From Membranipora membranacea (Eukaryota > Bryozoa > Gymnolaemata > Cheilostomatida > Membraniporidae): a stretch of 64,000 nucleotides of DNA. The stretch spans positions 22,506,001-22,570,000 of the forward strand of contig OU612068.1 in assembly GCA_914767715.1 (NCBI GenBank), given 5' to 3'. A program made the translations under genes and the position numbers. Shown piece by piece: positions 32,719-44,486 of the stretch. The notes beneath the pieces are model-generated. The model saw only the letters and a program-made list of their open reading frames with translations. It did not search any database and had not been told where the DNA came from. Numbering within the stretch: the first letter of the stretch is position 1; every line of letters begins with the position of its first letter.

Positions 32719-35700
32719 CGAGTCATCAGAGTCGAATATATCACTGTAACACGGAGGAGGGGTATGACTTCTACTGCTTGGTGGCTGGAGATAGTCATGA
32801 TCATCCTCATCTGATGTAGTGTCATCATAGGCTGGTAATGCTATTAAATAGAATAATAATTATTTAATAATACAATTGAATCATCAAGGTAACAATATTA
32901 ATTAGTATTACGACACACATGGAGGGCATACAATAATCCAAAGACTGCAATAACTATCCTGTACCAGGTTGTTCTCATCTCTGTCATGTATCACTCCTGT
33001 GGTGAATATGTACAGTCGCTACCAAACTTCAGGGGATTGGAGGTCAATGTCTACAACCAGCCAAACAGCAGTTTGAAGCTTCAACGCCAACCAAAAACTG
33101 ACATAACGTAATTGGGAGATATTATAAACCAAGTTTGGTCCATTTGCCTGCATTCGGAGTTGCTCCCACTCAACTGGTCACGTCACAAACCTTATTGCCT
33201 CCAGCGTGACCCGGGAAAGGGGAAAACCTAGTATGCTGGATCAGTCTTGTTTTAGAGATGTTAGTGCAGGTAGCAGACAGGTCACGTATTACATCATGAT
33301 CTTAATCTGAGCTCAGGTACTTTTTAGTACATTGGTATGCAATAACTTTGAATCATCAACTGGAATAATGACTCCAGGTAGCAACAGTCACTGTCTTGGC
33401 ATATAAACTACAGCTGTCTCAGTCTATTAATAGCACTGACTGAGTGCCCTGGCTGAGAATGTTATAAATATCTATGGTTACCATAAACAAAGGCTGCCTG
33501 CCAGTCTTACTTATCAACAGCAATGTCATTGTGAAGGCTCGCGATTAATCATTGGCGGCATCTTAGAATATTTGAGGGTAAGTATGAATTTCTATGGCAT
33601 TGCCAGCCAAGACACCATTTCGCTCATGTGCAAACAATAATTCAGGTTGGTTATCTATGCACCGTAGCGACTGAAATAGTTCAAAATTGCTTGAGTTCTC
33701 AGACTGACGGGACAACCCACCCGCACTGGGAGTAAGGGGTTAGGGCAAAATGTAAACAGGTCAATTTGGCCACTTTATGGCACTGTCGCTACAGTGCAGA
33801 AAGACTCATATCTCAGTGTCAACCTTCAAGCAGTATGCCATGACACACTAAACATATTTGCACATACCACATAGGTCCTCATAAGCAGGCGGAGAGAGTA
33901 TATGAGAAGCTCCACCAGCGAAGCAATCATTGATCCTAGTCGAACCGATAGTAATAGGTAGGATAGTGGACAGCTTCATCGACCCTGGTATGCGAAGAGC
34001 TATCTACAAGTACAGATCAGAGGAATAAACCAGTAAATTAAACTTCAAATATTGATAAGTTGCAACTAAGATACTAGCCAATATAATAGGGCAATGCTCT
34101 ATTCTAACTCTGTGCTGTAACTCTAATGTACTTGTTCAAAGAGCGACCATTATCCACACAGATCGAATAGGCAAAGGTATTCCTACAAGTTGATCAAAAA
34201 TGGCAATGAGGACAAATAAGAAGATTGGCATGGCATACAGTAGTTTAAGTGTTGAACCTCCACCAGAGTAGTGTAGTGGTATTGGCATTCCATTATCCAG
34301 ACAGTGATGGATAACGGAAAGCCAGTAACAGCGATACAACTAACAGCACTCAAACTAGGCAGACAGTTGCAGCCCATTAACCAGTAGAGTACCTATGATT
34401 ATTGCACTGTTGGGAAAATATAGCAACATGTCACAGTATGATAAGGCCCCTGATTAAAAGTGGTTCTAATCATTTGTTGCTCTGCTCTGTTGTTCCACTC
34501 TGGGAATTGAAATTATACACTTTTTAATCCCAGCAAATCACCTGAGAGCTCAGTCAGGTAAGAGCAAAATCAACCACTGAGAGCTTACAATAATTTAGCT
34601 TGCACTGCAAAACCCTCACATCACCAGGAGCCCAGCCCTAACCTCAGTGTAAGCAAGTTTCTATTTTCACCTGCTATCACACTTGTACAAAGAAAACAAC
34701 CTGATCTGGGTTTGATCGGGTGCGATCCAGTTTGCCTGCATTTGAGTTTGCTCCCCTTCCACTGATAAGCCTGTGGCCTATCAGGGGGAATCCAATTCCG
34801 AATGCGAGCAAACTGGATCAAACATGGTCTAGCCAGCAGGAAATCCCAAACTCACACTTCGATTGAGATATCAGCTTAACTCTGAAGGCGAACAGCAATG
34901 AAAATTTATAATAATGCTATGCAATTAGAGGTGACTGGCTTGCAGTGTCAGAAATATAGCTTGGCTGTCTACTCTATGTTCCCTTATCACCGCTCTTACC
35001 TTGACGAAATAGACGACCTTGAGTATGTTACAGTTCACGTTAGACGGAGTGACATTCGGGATCGTTAGTTGTTCGTTAGACCAGGTACTATTGCACTTTG
35101 AGGAAAGATACGGCCCTACAAACATAATAAAGGAAAACATTATGTCAGCCATGTCAAGAATATTATAACTCAGCTGAAAGGTTACTATGGATTTTTTATT
35201 ATCTTGGCCAGACTTTCGCTGGAGTAAACAAGGTTCCTTAGAAAATGATTTTCTATTTACTTGTAGTGAGGCAACGTCTTGGTAAAAGACACGCAGTCTA
35301 CCTACAGGGGCCTTTGCATTCACGAAGCTATTCAGCGTGCAAGATGAAGTAAATCTTGCCAATAGCAATAATTCATAACTTTGTACAATAATCAATATCA
35401 AGCTTTGTGAAGAATCTTGAATAAGCAGACATCCATTTAGAAAGTTCACTCAGAACATACTAAGTTATTACTAAGTGGTCAGAATTCAGATGTACTTCCC
35501 AAGGGTTATGTATTAAAATCATTGTATTTGTGCACAACTTACAACATGTTATGCAAGTAGGAATATTATAATATTATTATATATCCTGCTATGCTTACAA
35601 AACACAGGTAACCTTTTATATTAAACACAAAAAGTTAAAAACTTTAGTCAAATGTTGAACTTGACTTGACTTATGCTGACTTTTAGGCTCCTTGTAGTTT

Positions 35701-36021
35701 TGCAGCAAATCACAAAGGAAATTGCTTCAACTAACTTAAAATCGAATGCTGCAGCTGAGTTCAGCAATAGAGACACACTTCTATGGGTGCTATGGTTAAT
35801 AAATTGCCCATTTGATTCAAATTACAGATGTCTGCATTTTCTTTCAAAACAAAAGATGGGCCTAACTAAAGGGTAGGTGAACGTGACTTACACCAGGGCG
35901 CAATAAATACCAACTTTGCTATGTGAGTAAATAAAGTCTCCTGAATTCCAGATTGAGGATGTTCTGCACAGTAGCTCGAAAAAAAAGCGTAGACATAAAG
36001 GAAGACAATGATTTGGTGCCT

Positions 36022-36069
<48 letters not shown>

Positions 36070-39000
36070 TACCTGCTCATTAAATGGACTAGCAGGGTCA
36101 GAGACTTACCTTGAAATTTGACAAGTTGAACGGTTCTCATTTTCTGACGCTCGTTGGCGTAGTAATACTGTCTCTGGTAAAGCGCTGCGGTCGGGTAGAG
36201 ACGGCGTGATGTAAAGTTCTCAAACTCCGCTGACAGAATTATTGTCTCCCCTACAATAATATGCGATGTGCAAAATGAAGTGAATACAGTTTCGAGGTGA
36301 GAACAGTCGGTTAGGCCACTCCTATAATCAGGTTTGATCTAGATTCTAGACGACAAGCTTGCTGGGAAAATGCATTTATTCATATCAATTGCAAAAGAGA
36401 GGCTTCATTTCATCAGAGATGTTGGAGGGATTTCCAAACTTAAGAAATACCCATTTCATTTTTTTAGGACTGCTTATCTTTGAACAAAAAAAAACGTGGG
36501 AGGGATGTTGTTTCAAGACATTATTTATTGTTGTTGGCTTGTAGTGCTGCTCAGTCTCTAGAGATCGGAAAAACATTCCTCTGGTAAACTTTCCGAACAT
36601 GTTACCCAATGATATGGGCCTTATGGGGTTGCTTCAGTCCCGCGTGGCCATGCCTTTACTTGCTGATTCAAATGCCTTCCGTATCATTGCCCGTCTATAG
36701 ATTGACTTTTGTCCCATTGAGCGCAGCTTCAAAGCTACAGCGTATAGCAATAAACCCTACGGCACTTAGCTGAATGAATCAGTATTATTACCTTCTAGAA
36801 GGCAATTTAATTACCTATTATTGAACAGTTGAACTACTATAGATTCTGTTTTTTTACTACCATTTATCGATTAGCGAGGAATGTGAGTTTTGTACTGCTA
36901 ATTATGGGTAGTAGTAGATACCTGGCACTCTGATAAATTTACAGCCTTGAGCTGACAGGGTTGAACTAAGTTCAGCTGAGATACCGTCAGATACAAAGGG
37001 CATATCCATCATTATAGCACCCATCACAAAATACTACGTTATATAATAGAGCATACAACGTTCTGCATATGCTATTCAAATTTCGATTTAAAACAACAGC
37101 TGATTGTGTCTGGTAAAATGGTTGAGATAAAGCCAGAACCAGTTCTTGGTAATCTGATAATTCCGTAACATATTTATGCCCTTGAATTCAGGGAGCGATA
37201 CAAACATCAACAACTTTGCGTGTACCAGCAACCAACATCTCACCAGCATAAAAGGATAAGATGTGCTTTCTTTATGATACCAGGAATCAATTTTATTCGG
37301 AAACATAATGAGATATATGTGAGATTTATTCACTAGGTATATCCTGTCATATTTAAATATTTTATTTCCTTTGAGAGAGACCAGGGAGTTCACCTATTTT
37401 ATGACGATAACTATGATGAAGTTGGTGATTTGGTAATGACAACCATTGTAGAGGTTCAACCTCTATTTAAAGACTTTCAGTTTCTGGGACAACTATGTGG
37501 TACGCTGCTGATGTTACATCTTCCAGATTCCACATTATCAGATCGGAAGGCAGCTCTTTATGCCTGTTCCTGCTTACTGCACTGTTTAGAAATTCACTGT
37601 TGTGTGAACATTTTTTTTGAAAAGTACAAAATGAGCAGTCATATTAGCTTTGTAATCCGATCAGAAGTAAGGTCTGTGATTTAATCAGTAGGGACAGAAT
37701 GACAATAAAAAAAATCTCAGATTTATGATTTTATGACCAGGTTTCCTGTAACAGATGCGGTTATACCATTGAAAAGTGCATAAATGATGAATTCCCATCA
37801 GGGTGTTCACTTTTTTATGAATAATGTCAGACTCTCTCTTCGACCTTGTGAGAATGACAGGATCGTTGCATGTTACACACAACTAAATATCAAGTGCAAG
37901 AGCTTCTGCAAAATGCCTTGACTGGTATTGCACATTTCGCAGTTGCACCAGAGACTATAGATAATCCATAGTCTCTGGCTGCACCAAATTATATTTCCAA
38001 AACTTTAAACATTTTTTGATTTTGATAAAGAAATGTGCCAGTCTGAAGGAGTTTCAAACTGTCAAGATAAGCAAAGATTGTTTCACTATTATTTCCATAT
38101 TAAATATTCCGCTCTAGGGAATTGACATTGATATTTTATCTCCTCTGTTTCGATATTTGATTTTGACCACAGACAAACACATATCTATATGTCTGTATCA
38201 ACACACTGCATACAAAATATGATGACACTGTATTGTGTTTTCAACAACATTGGTTGACAAACAGAGGTAGTGTTCTCTCACTAGCCTGTCTTGACAAGCT
38301 TTGTTGTTGGTCTCCCTTCCCCCCCCCCCCCCCTCACCAACAAAGCTTGTCAAGACAGACAACATTCTCACAGAACATCACTGCTAACTGCTCACCTCTA
38401 ATCTAACTGTGGCTGGTATTGTATTGTCTATTTACTGGTTAGGACATACCAGAGACTATAGATATATCTATAGTCTCTGAACATACCACACTGAGCGGTG
38501 AGAATGGTTGGCAAATATCCATAAAGCAATGGTTTGGATGGTTTGAAAAAGCACTAAAGGACCCATCAGTGACCTTAATGGCTCATTAAAAAGTCAGGTA
38601 TCCCTCATCACATCATGTGAATCAACAGTTATGCTTTGCTCTGCATTGTCAAGACCTGCAACTGCAATAAATGCTATCAAACCAGAGACTATAGATATAT
38701 CATTAGTCTCTGATCAAACCATAAACCTAATATACTATAGACTGAATCCATTGGTCAAACTGTGCCCGGATAGCTGGTGGTAGCATTCTGTTATCAACTA
38801 GTGTCCCACTTGGGGGAAAGTAGTTGATAATGCAGAGCAGAAGAACTGTTAATTCACATGTTATGAGGGATAATACATGTCTTTTTTTATGGGATACAAG
38901 GATATCAAACCATCCTCTACCCAGGGAGAATGGATTCTCCCTGCTCTACCAGGCTCTATTGCTAGATGAATACAGTTATTGGAGTTTTACCACAGCGGTA

Positions 39001-42000
39001 CTTATAGTTATAGGATCATACTTGATTCAATTTATCTGCACACAGAGTTTTTCTTGAAAATTTGAAGACAGTCAAATTGTATCATACTTGATGTGGGTAG
39101 GTTCAATTTATTCCCTTTTATAAGCAGATTCTAAATGTCAATCGTTACACATAGCATTCACATAGCATTCACCTAAGATGATATTCTTAATTAAATGGTA
39201 AACGTGAATTAACTACTGCGCAATCGATATCTTCACAGAATCAAGAGGCTGACCGCTCGAACAAGTTGACACCCCTAGTTAATTATAAGGTGTAAAACTA
39301 ATATAGTCAGGATGGTAATAACAGAGTGAGCGCGTTGTTATCCCGTGAAATCTAGGTCTTCTCAGAGCTGCCGCGCTGATAGAACGTTGCGACATTAACT
39401 TATACAACAGCCAACATCATTGAAGTCATGTCATTTTTACTTGTTAATGATAATCATTAATTAACTTATAACTACTGCTTAGAAGTTAACTGCAAAAACC
39501 AAGGAAAATAAGGGACTTTGTCAACACTGGAATACAGAAACACTCTGTTATAGAAGGCGATTGGATGTGGGTCCTATCATATTGATACTGCCCCAACCAG
39601 TCCTAACGGGTGAAGCGGGGACAGGTCAGTGAGGCATGGTAGGGTGCTGCCGAAGTAGTCTGAATCTGCATTAGCCACATCTTTTTTTTATTTCAGTTGA
39701 ATTTGCAATAATACACTATAAAACTCATAAAACTACAAATTCGGAACACAAGCCATCAATCCCAGCTGGTGGAGATAATTTGGCCAGTACCAGTAATGGG
39801 TAGTACCTCAGTATAATTTAGCAGGCTTACTAAGCTAAAACACTACTCTATCCTGCTGTACCCTACACCCTAATAGCCTATACTACATGGTAGGATTCTA
39901 ATTAGTCTAAGTGCTCAGACTGCTGCAATGCGAGTTAGGGGTATTACATTATCAAACTCGCATTGCAGCGGTCTGTGCACTTAGACTAGATTCTAATATG
40001 TGCTCAATCAACAGCCAGTAAAGTTACCACAACGCAGTATATCAATATATCCCTCTTTGCAGGGAGAAAGGGACACCAAACCACCCTGCAAAGAGGAATA
40101 TCTTAGCTTACCTGGAGTAAAACCAGCTTTATTGGTATGAGCTGTTATAGAGACCAGACCACCAGTACAGAATCCACAGCATAACGTCTTATCAGCGGCA
40201 CTCTCAACAGGCTCCTACAACAACAGGAGAAAACTTACTAAATAGAAAACATTTACGTGTATGTTAGCTTAGTAAATTAGTTACAAAGTGAGAAACTTAC
40301 TGAGTAAGTTAACCTTACCTTGTTGATTAGACCTAGATATTATAATTTAATTATTAGTGTAACTTGGTTCTTGGTATTTTGTTTGCATAATATAAGCCAC
40401 CAGGTTACATGCACTGCTATTAAAAACATTTTACCATTGGTAGCGGAAATATAGAGAGTACATTTTATTAAATGAAGCTTATATCCTATTTCCTCTATTT
40501 TTGACATATATGTTCAATCATGACTAACTAACTTGGCAGCCGAACGAAGTTACCAAGGAGTTATCTCTTTTTATATCTCAATAATTAGATGCTTAAGTGT
40601 AAAAAAATGTCAGCAATAGTTTTGGTCCGGTTGGCTGTAAGTGACAGTTTAGGAACAAATTTTCGTTGACCGATATATTTTTTCATTTTCCAGAGGACGG
40701 AATATTGTTTAAATCCTGTTTATTTGGGGTAAATAAATAGGATGGTCAAATGCAGGATTATAATAGTGTCATTGCACCAACAGGCATGTCGGCAAAACTG
40801 AATTTGAGCCGGACGCTCTAGTGGTCAACTGAACATCCTATTTTAATGCTGAAAGTGAGAAGACAAGCAAATAATTTGCTTTGGGACCTGGCACAATCGA
40901 CAGGCATGGTGACAACACTAAATTTGACCAGGGCTCTCAAGTGGTCAACCTTCAGAGAGATAGTGCTGTTTCCCCTATGGCATGATCGTCAGTAATAGTC
41001 GGGCACTTCGCTTCACTGATAAAAATACCAGCCAAAACCAGAACATACTGTGTCGCCAAGTGTTGGCAGGTTCTTCTGTGGTATACGAGCTAAAAAAACT
41101 GATGAGAAACTTGGCATGAAGCTTGGCAATTTGAATCTTAATCCTGCAGTCCCACTGCCATCAACATTTTTCTGGTATCATGTAGTACTTGGTTATCATT
41201 AAAATTTATGGTAGGGAATGTCTTTTGAGAAAACAATATTTTGATCTGCAATCAAGCATATTTTAACGATCAGTTCTTTCAGTTTGTTTCCAATTTTCCA
41301 TGTTGTTGTTTTCGAAAAACATGTGTACACGATATATAATTAAATTACTACATTCCAAAGATTACGACTGGTATATACCGCCTCTATCCTTTAGTCCAGG
41401 CCTGGACAATTGACAGAAAATGGGCGCATTTATCTTACGCTGGTATATAAATAAGATAAATTCTGAAATAAAAAACAAGGCTGCTACGAACAATATATCT
41501 GCAAGAGCCCTCAGACTGATCTTTTAGTTTATAATGACAGTGGAAAGTTTTAAAGCAATACTAAAATTTCATAACCATAATTTGCGTTTTCCACAACCAG
41601 AAGGTCATGTAATGTGTTTTTTTCATTACTCATGGAAAACAAATTTATTCCGAGAACATTAGGCTCATCATAGAGTACTTTTTGTTCCCTATTATTTCAC
41701 TTTTTTCCATATTAAATATTGCGTTAGTAGTTTCGAATCACAATAAATATCGGTTAAAATATAATCCTGAAAGATGAGAGAGATGAACCGAGGTTTTTTT
41801 AATCACCTTTATTTTTTTCCAATGTTGACATTTATGTCATCATTGGAACTTGGAATGATTTAATGTTGATTGTTGACAAAAAGTCTAAAAACCAATTTGT
41901 CGTATGTGCAGTTTTTTATGCATTATGTATTCAATAAATGCAATTACATTTAGGAATTTTCCTTAATAAAAACTGGGTGACATTTTGACAAGCTGGCAGA

Positions 42001-43073
42001 CAGCGCATATGAAAAGTGACGCATTTCAAACAAGTGTCATCAGAATTTGTCTTGGAGCCCATTCACCAGCAACTCTCCACGCAGGGCCTACTGTATTTCA
42101 TAGGTTAATGGACAAAAAGACAAATGGAACCAGTTGTAATCAGCCCAAAGAGTATTAAGTACTAGTCATTGGTACTAGTATTAGGTACTACTACCGAGTA
42201 CTAGTATTGGGTATTATGTGCTATTACTCCTTGATCAGATCATCTACAGACCTGGTATTCAGCAAGGCTGACATTGAGAGGATTAATGAAGGTGATCGTC
42301 TTCTTTGTCTTGTCTGCACGTTCGCGGTGAGAGGGCTTGAAGCGAGACAGCTCCCCTCTTAACCAATATCGAGTGCTGCCATATTTCCCTTCAAACGAGG
42401 AAGGCATTGTCCTAGAAAATATAAACAGTGCTTTGTGGTGAATATTGATTGAGAAATTAGAAATATCTTATAATATCATTTCTAGGCTTATAATAAACAT
42501 TTGCCATAATGGGGAGAGAAAGCAAACTATAGAAACTAAGTACCAGGCCTCCAAAAAAATTGTTGTCCAAAGAAACAATGATTTTTATGCATTTATTGCA
42601 GACTTCAGGACTGGAATAATTGATAGGCCCTATACTAGCCTTGTAAAGCCTCGTGACTAAGCTAGGCCTATACAGTGAGGTTTGAAAAGTAATCATGCAA
42701 ATCACAACGAAATGAGAGTATAAGTTGAAGTAACATACCCAGTCGGTAATATGAAGGAGAAAGGGAACTGATACGACCCCTCTCTGAGCGTCACCCTGTC
42801 AGCGCCCATCCTCGGCTGGCTCAGTACTTTCTTCTCTCTCAGATACTCGCTGCCCGACATGAAGTGCTGGGTGTACGGCCCGAGTCGAGCTCCCACATTC
42901 CTCGACTCCGTCCAGTGTACTTTAGAGAAACCTCTGAGAGTAACCGCCAGGAACTTTAAGGCTATCTCGCCATCGCTAACCTCAACCTCACATTGTCCAT
43001 GAATGGCCTCTCCAGGGTAGAAGGCTGGCTCGTCGTTAGTCAAAACTATTCTGAAGGCTTTCAACTTTCCCAT
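32719..43073 (-). CDS. Arrestin domain-containing protein (alpha-arrestin, ARRDC2/3/4 type)
   Basis: Predicted exons in transcript order: 43073-42739, 42411-42252, 40214-40112, 36250-36110, 35115-35000, 34003-33868, 32840-32719, together 371 codons in frame. The N-terminal arrestin domain has VHWTESRN (WTESRN is typical of vertebrate ARRDC3), then SSFEGKYGS and KTLCCGFC at family positions. The C-terminal arrestin domain ends RIPGSMKLSTILPITIGS. The tail carries two PPxY motifs, PPAY and PPCY, known in the family to bind WW domains of NEDD4-type ubiquitin ligases. The protein should be a cytosolic or endosomal adaptor for ubiquitination and trafficking of membrane proteins. A strong GTAAGT donor closes the last exon, so a terminal exon is missing (candidate at 31760-32047). 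Confidence 0.9.
33133..33180. repeat. Relative of the 34.7-kb foldback element
   Basis: TTTGGTCCATTTGCCTGCAT and the following GGAGTTGCTCCC match one arm of the element at 34710-34823; the other arm is not evident. Confidence 0.5.
34710..34823. repeat. Foldback element in arrestin intron 5
   Basis: Imperfect 40-bp arms begin GTTTGATC on both ends and share CCAGTTTGC and GCATT. An inner hairpin GATAAGCC/GGCCTATC sits in the loop. Confidence 0.7.
36026..36070. repeat. TA dinucleotide repeat
   Basis: About 20 TA units, 40 bp downstream of the arrestin exon 4 donor in the direction of transcription. Confidence 0.95.
37944..37985. repeat. 30-bp palindromic insert with TGCACC direct repeats
   Basis: TGCACC flanks a 30-bp insert starting AGAGACTATAGAT and ending ATAGTCTCTGGC. 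One of three such inserts within 780 bp. Confidence 0.85.
38285..38358. repeat. CTTGACAAGC hairpin with poly-C core, copy 3
   Basis: Arms CTGTCTTGACAAGCTTTG and CAAAGCTTGTCAAGACAG pair perfectly and extend through GTTGTTGG/CCAAC. The loop has a run of about 15 C. Confidence 0.9.
38444..38487. repeat. 30-bp palindromic insert with ACATACC direct repeats
   Basis: A perfect ACATACC repeat flanks the insert 38451-38480 (AGAGACTATAGAT... ATAGTCTCTGA). Confidence 0.9.
38676..38720. repeat. 30-bp palindromic insert with ATCAAACC direct repeats
   Basis: An ATCAAACC repeat flanks AGAGACTATAGAT... TTAGTCTCTG. Confidence 0.9.
38791..38830. repeat. Short hairpin
   Basis: Perfect 10-bp arms TTATCAACTA and TAGTTGATAA around a 20-bp loop. 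Confidence 0.75.
39894..39997. mobile_element. 86-bp MITE with 9-bp target duplication
   Basis: GATTCTAAT repeats directly on both sides of 39903-39988. The insert has about 34-bp inverted arms starting TAGTCTAAGTGC with few mismatches. The 9-bp duplication is of the size made by MULE-type transposases. Confidence 0.88.
40047..40101. repeat. Hairpin at the arrestin exon 3 donor
   Basis: Arms TATCCCTCTTTGCAGGG and CCCTGCAAAGAGGAATA pair with one mismatch. It ends a few bases from the donor (40106-40111). Confidence 0.8.
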
Positions 43074-44486
43074 GGTTGTTGCTCCTCTCCACTGGGACCA
43101 TGTCTACCCCAAGGCGGAGCAGAAAGTTAAATGAATGTCAACTCAGATTTAGAGTGATTGAAGCTACATCCGTGGAGTCTTTTACAGTTTATGTATGATA
43201 CCACACAGTCGATACTTCGTTACACAACTGTTGATTGCTCCTGTACTGGACACCAATAATCTACAGAAACATATTTAATAGCATGCGTTAGTGACATCAT
43301 TACTAAGTGATCATCAACTTTGACGCCTTGATTCTATATTTGAAAACTTAAATCCCATGCAGAAAGCTCAGTAATTCAAAGCTCGTGGATCAAATTAACA
43401 CCTATAAATATGAAAAGAAGCCACACTTAAAGTTCTAGTTGATCCAGTTAGCCTGCTGATTATTTGAGCCTCAACCCTGTGCCATTTTTTTATTCAGTTG
43501 CAACAACCTGTCCTGGGCTACATAGTACCACAGGTATTATGTCCAATGAGTAGCCTAAGCTCTCAACAATTGTGTTGCAGGCACTTGGCAACTGCGCCAC
43601 CCAAATTCGAGAGTTTAAACACACTGCAGACCGCCTTCAGTTATTAGACAACAGTATCCAGTAGGGTCCTCGGTTGGGAAGTTAAAAAGCTAAGGCAAAA
43701 ATCCTGACAATGAGTCAGTGTATGTGGTGAGGTCAGATCATCCATGCCGCATGATACCTGTCCGCCAATTTTTTATCCAATCAGTACCTGTCTCAACCCT
43801 CTCCTCTAACCCGGCTTAGAAGAGCCAACAGGTTGTGCAATGAAAATGAATAATATCCAATGTCCATGGAATTGCTAGTTTATAATCCACCCTTTGTGTC
43901 CTCATGAGTGTGACCCTGTTGAGTGTTGTACAGATCAAACAGTAACACTCACATGTAGAGTCAAACTACTATACATGTAGAGGGGTTACAACAGTTTGAT
44001 TGGGCCAATAAATGAAGTTGCCTATGGCACAACCCTCTAGCATGAACATGGTATACATACATTCAAAGGAACCCTTTAATCTCTCTGATTCATTATTTGC
44101 AATACAAAAACTAAGCAGCACAAACAATGTTATGCTCACTTTGCAGATAGTTCTGTTACACATTTAGCATTAAAAAATAAGTCTTTACCTTTCCGAACCT
44201 TCTCATGTGAGGCCGCTTTTCTGAAAAAGCACTTAGTCTCACAAGTCTCACTCTCTGCCTTGTATGCTACAGTGATTATTGACAAGCAAATGGCATAGCA
44301 GACTGTGGTTGATTTTGATCTCCTTTATTTAGCTGGAAAATCAATCTCAAAGTTTGTTTACACTTTTTCATGATGTCATATCCGCAGTAACCGTATAAGC
44401 CAATCAAAGCAGTCCACGGTGTACACAATAGTTTTTTCCTTTCTCATCACTTCCTCCCATTCATTTCTTTCAAAAACATTTTGTGA
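43074..44486. other. Head-to-head intergenic region, alpha-arrestin / PPIB-1
   Basis: 1.4 kb between two divergently transcribed starts; promoters of both genes must lie here. No repeat or exon recognised. Confidence 0.5.

Noticed and set aside
38824-39057. 77-codon frame in arrestin intron 3
   Set aside because: Overlaps a hairpin arm and has no recognisable domain; chance frame.
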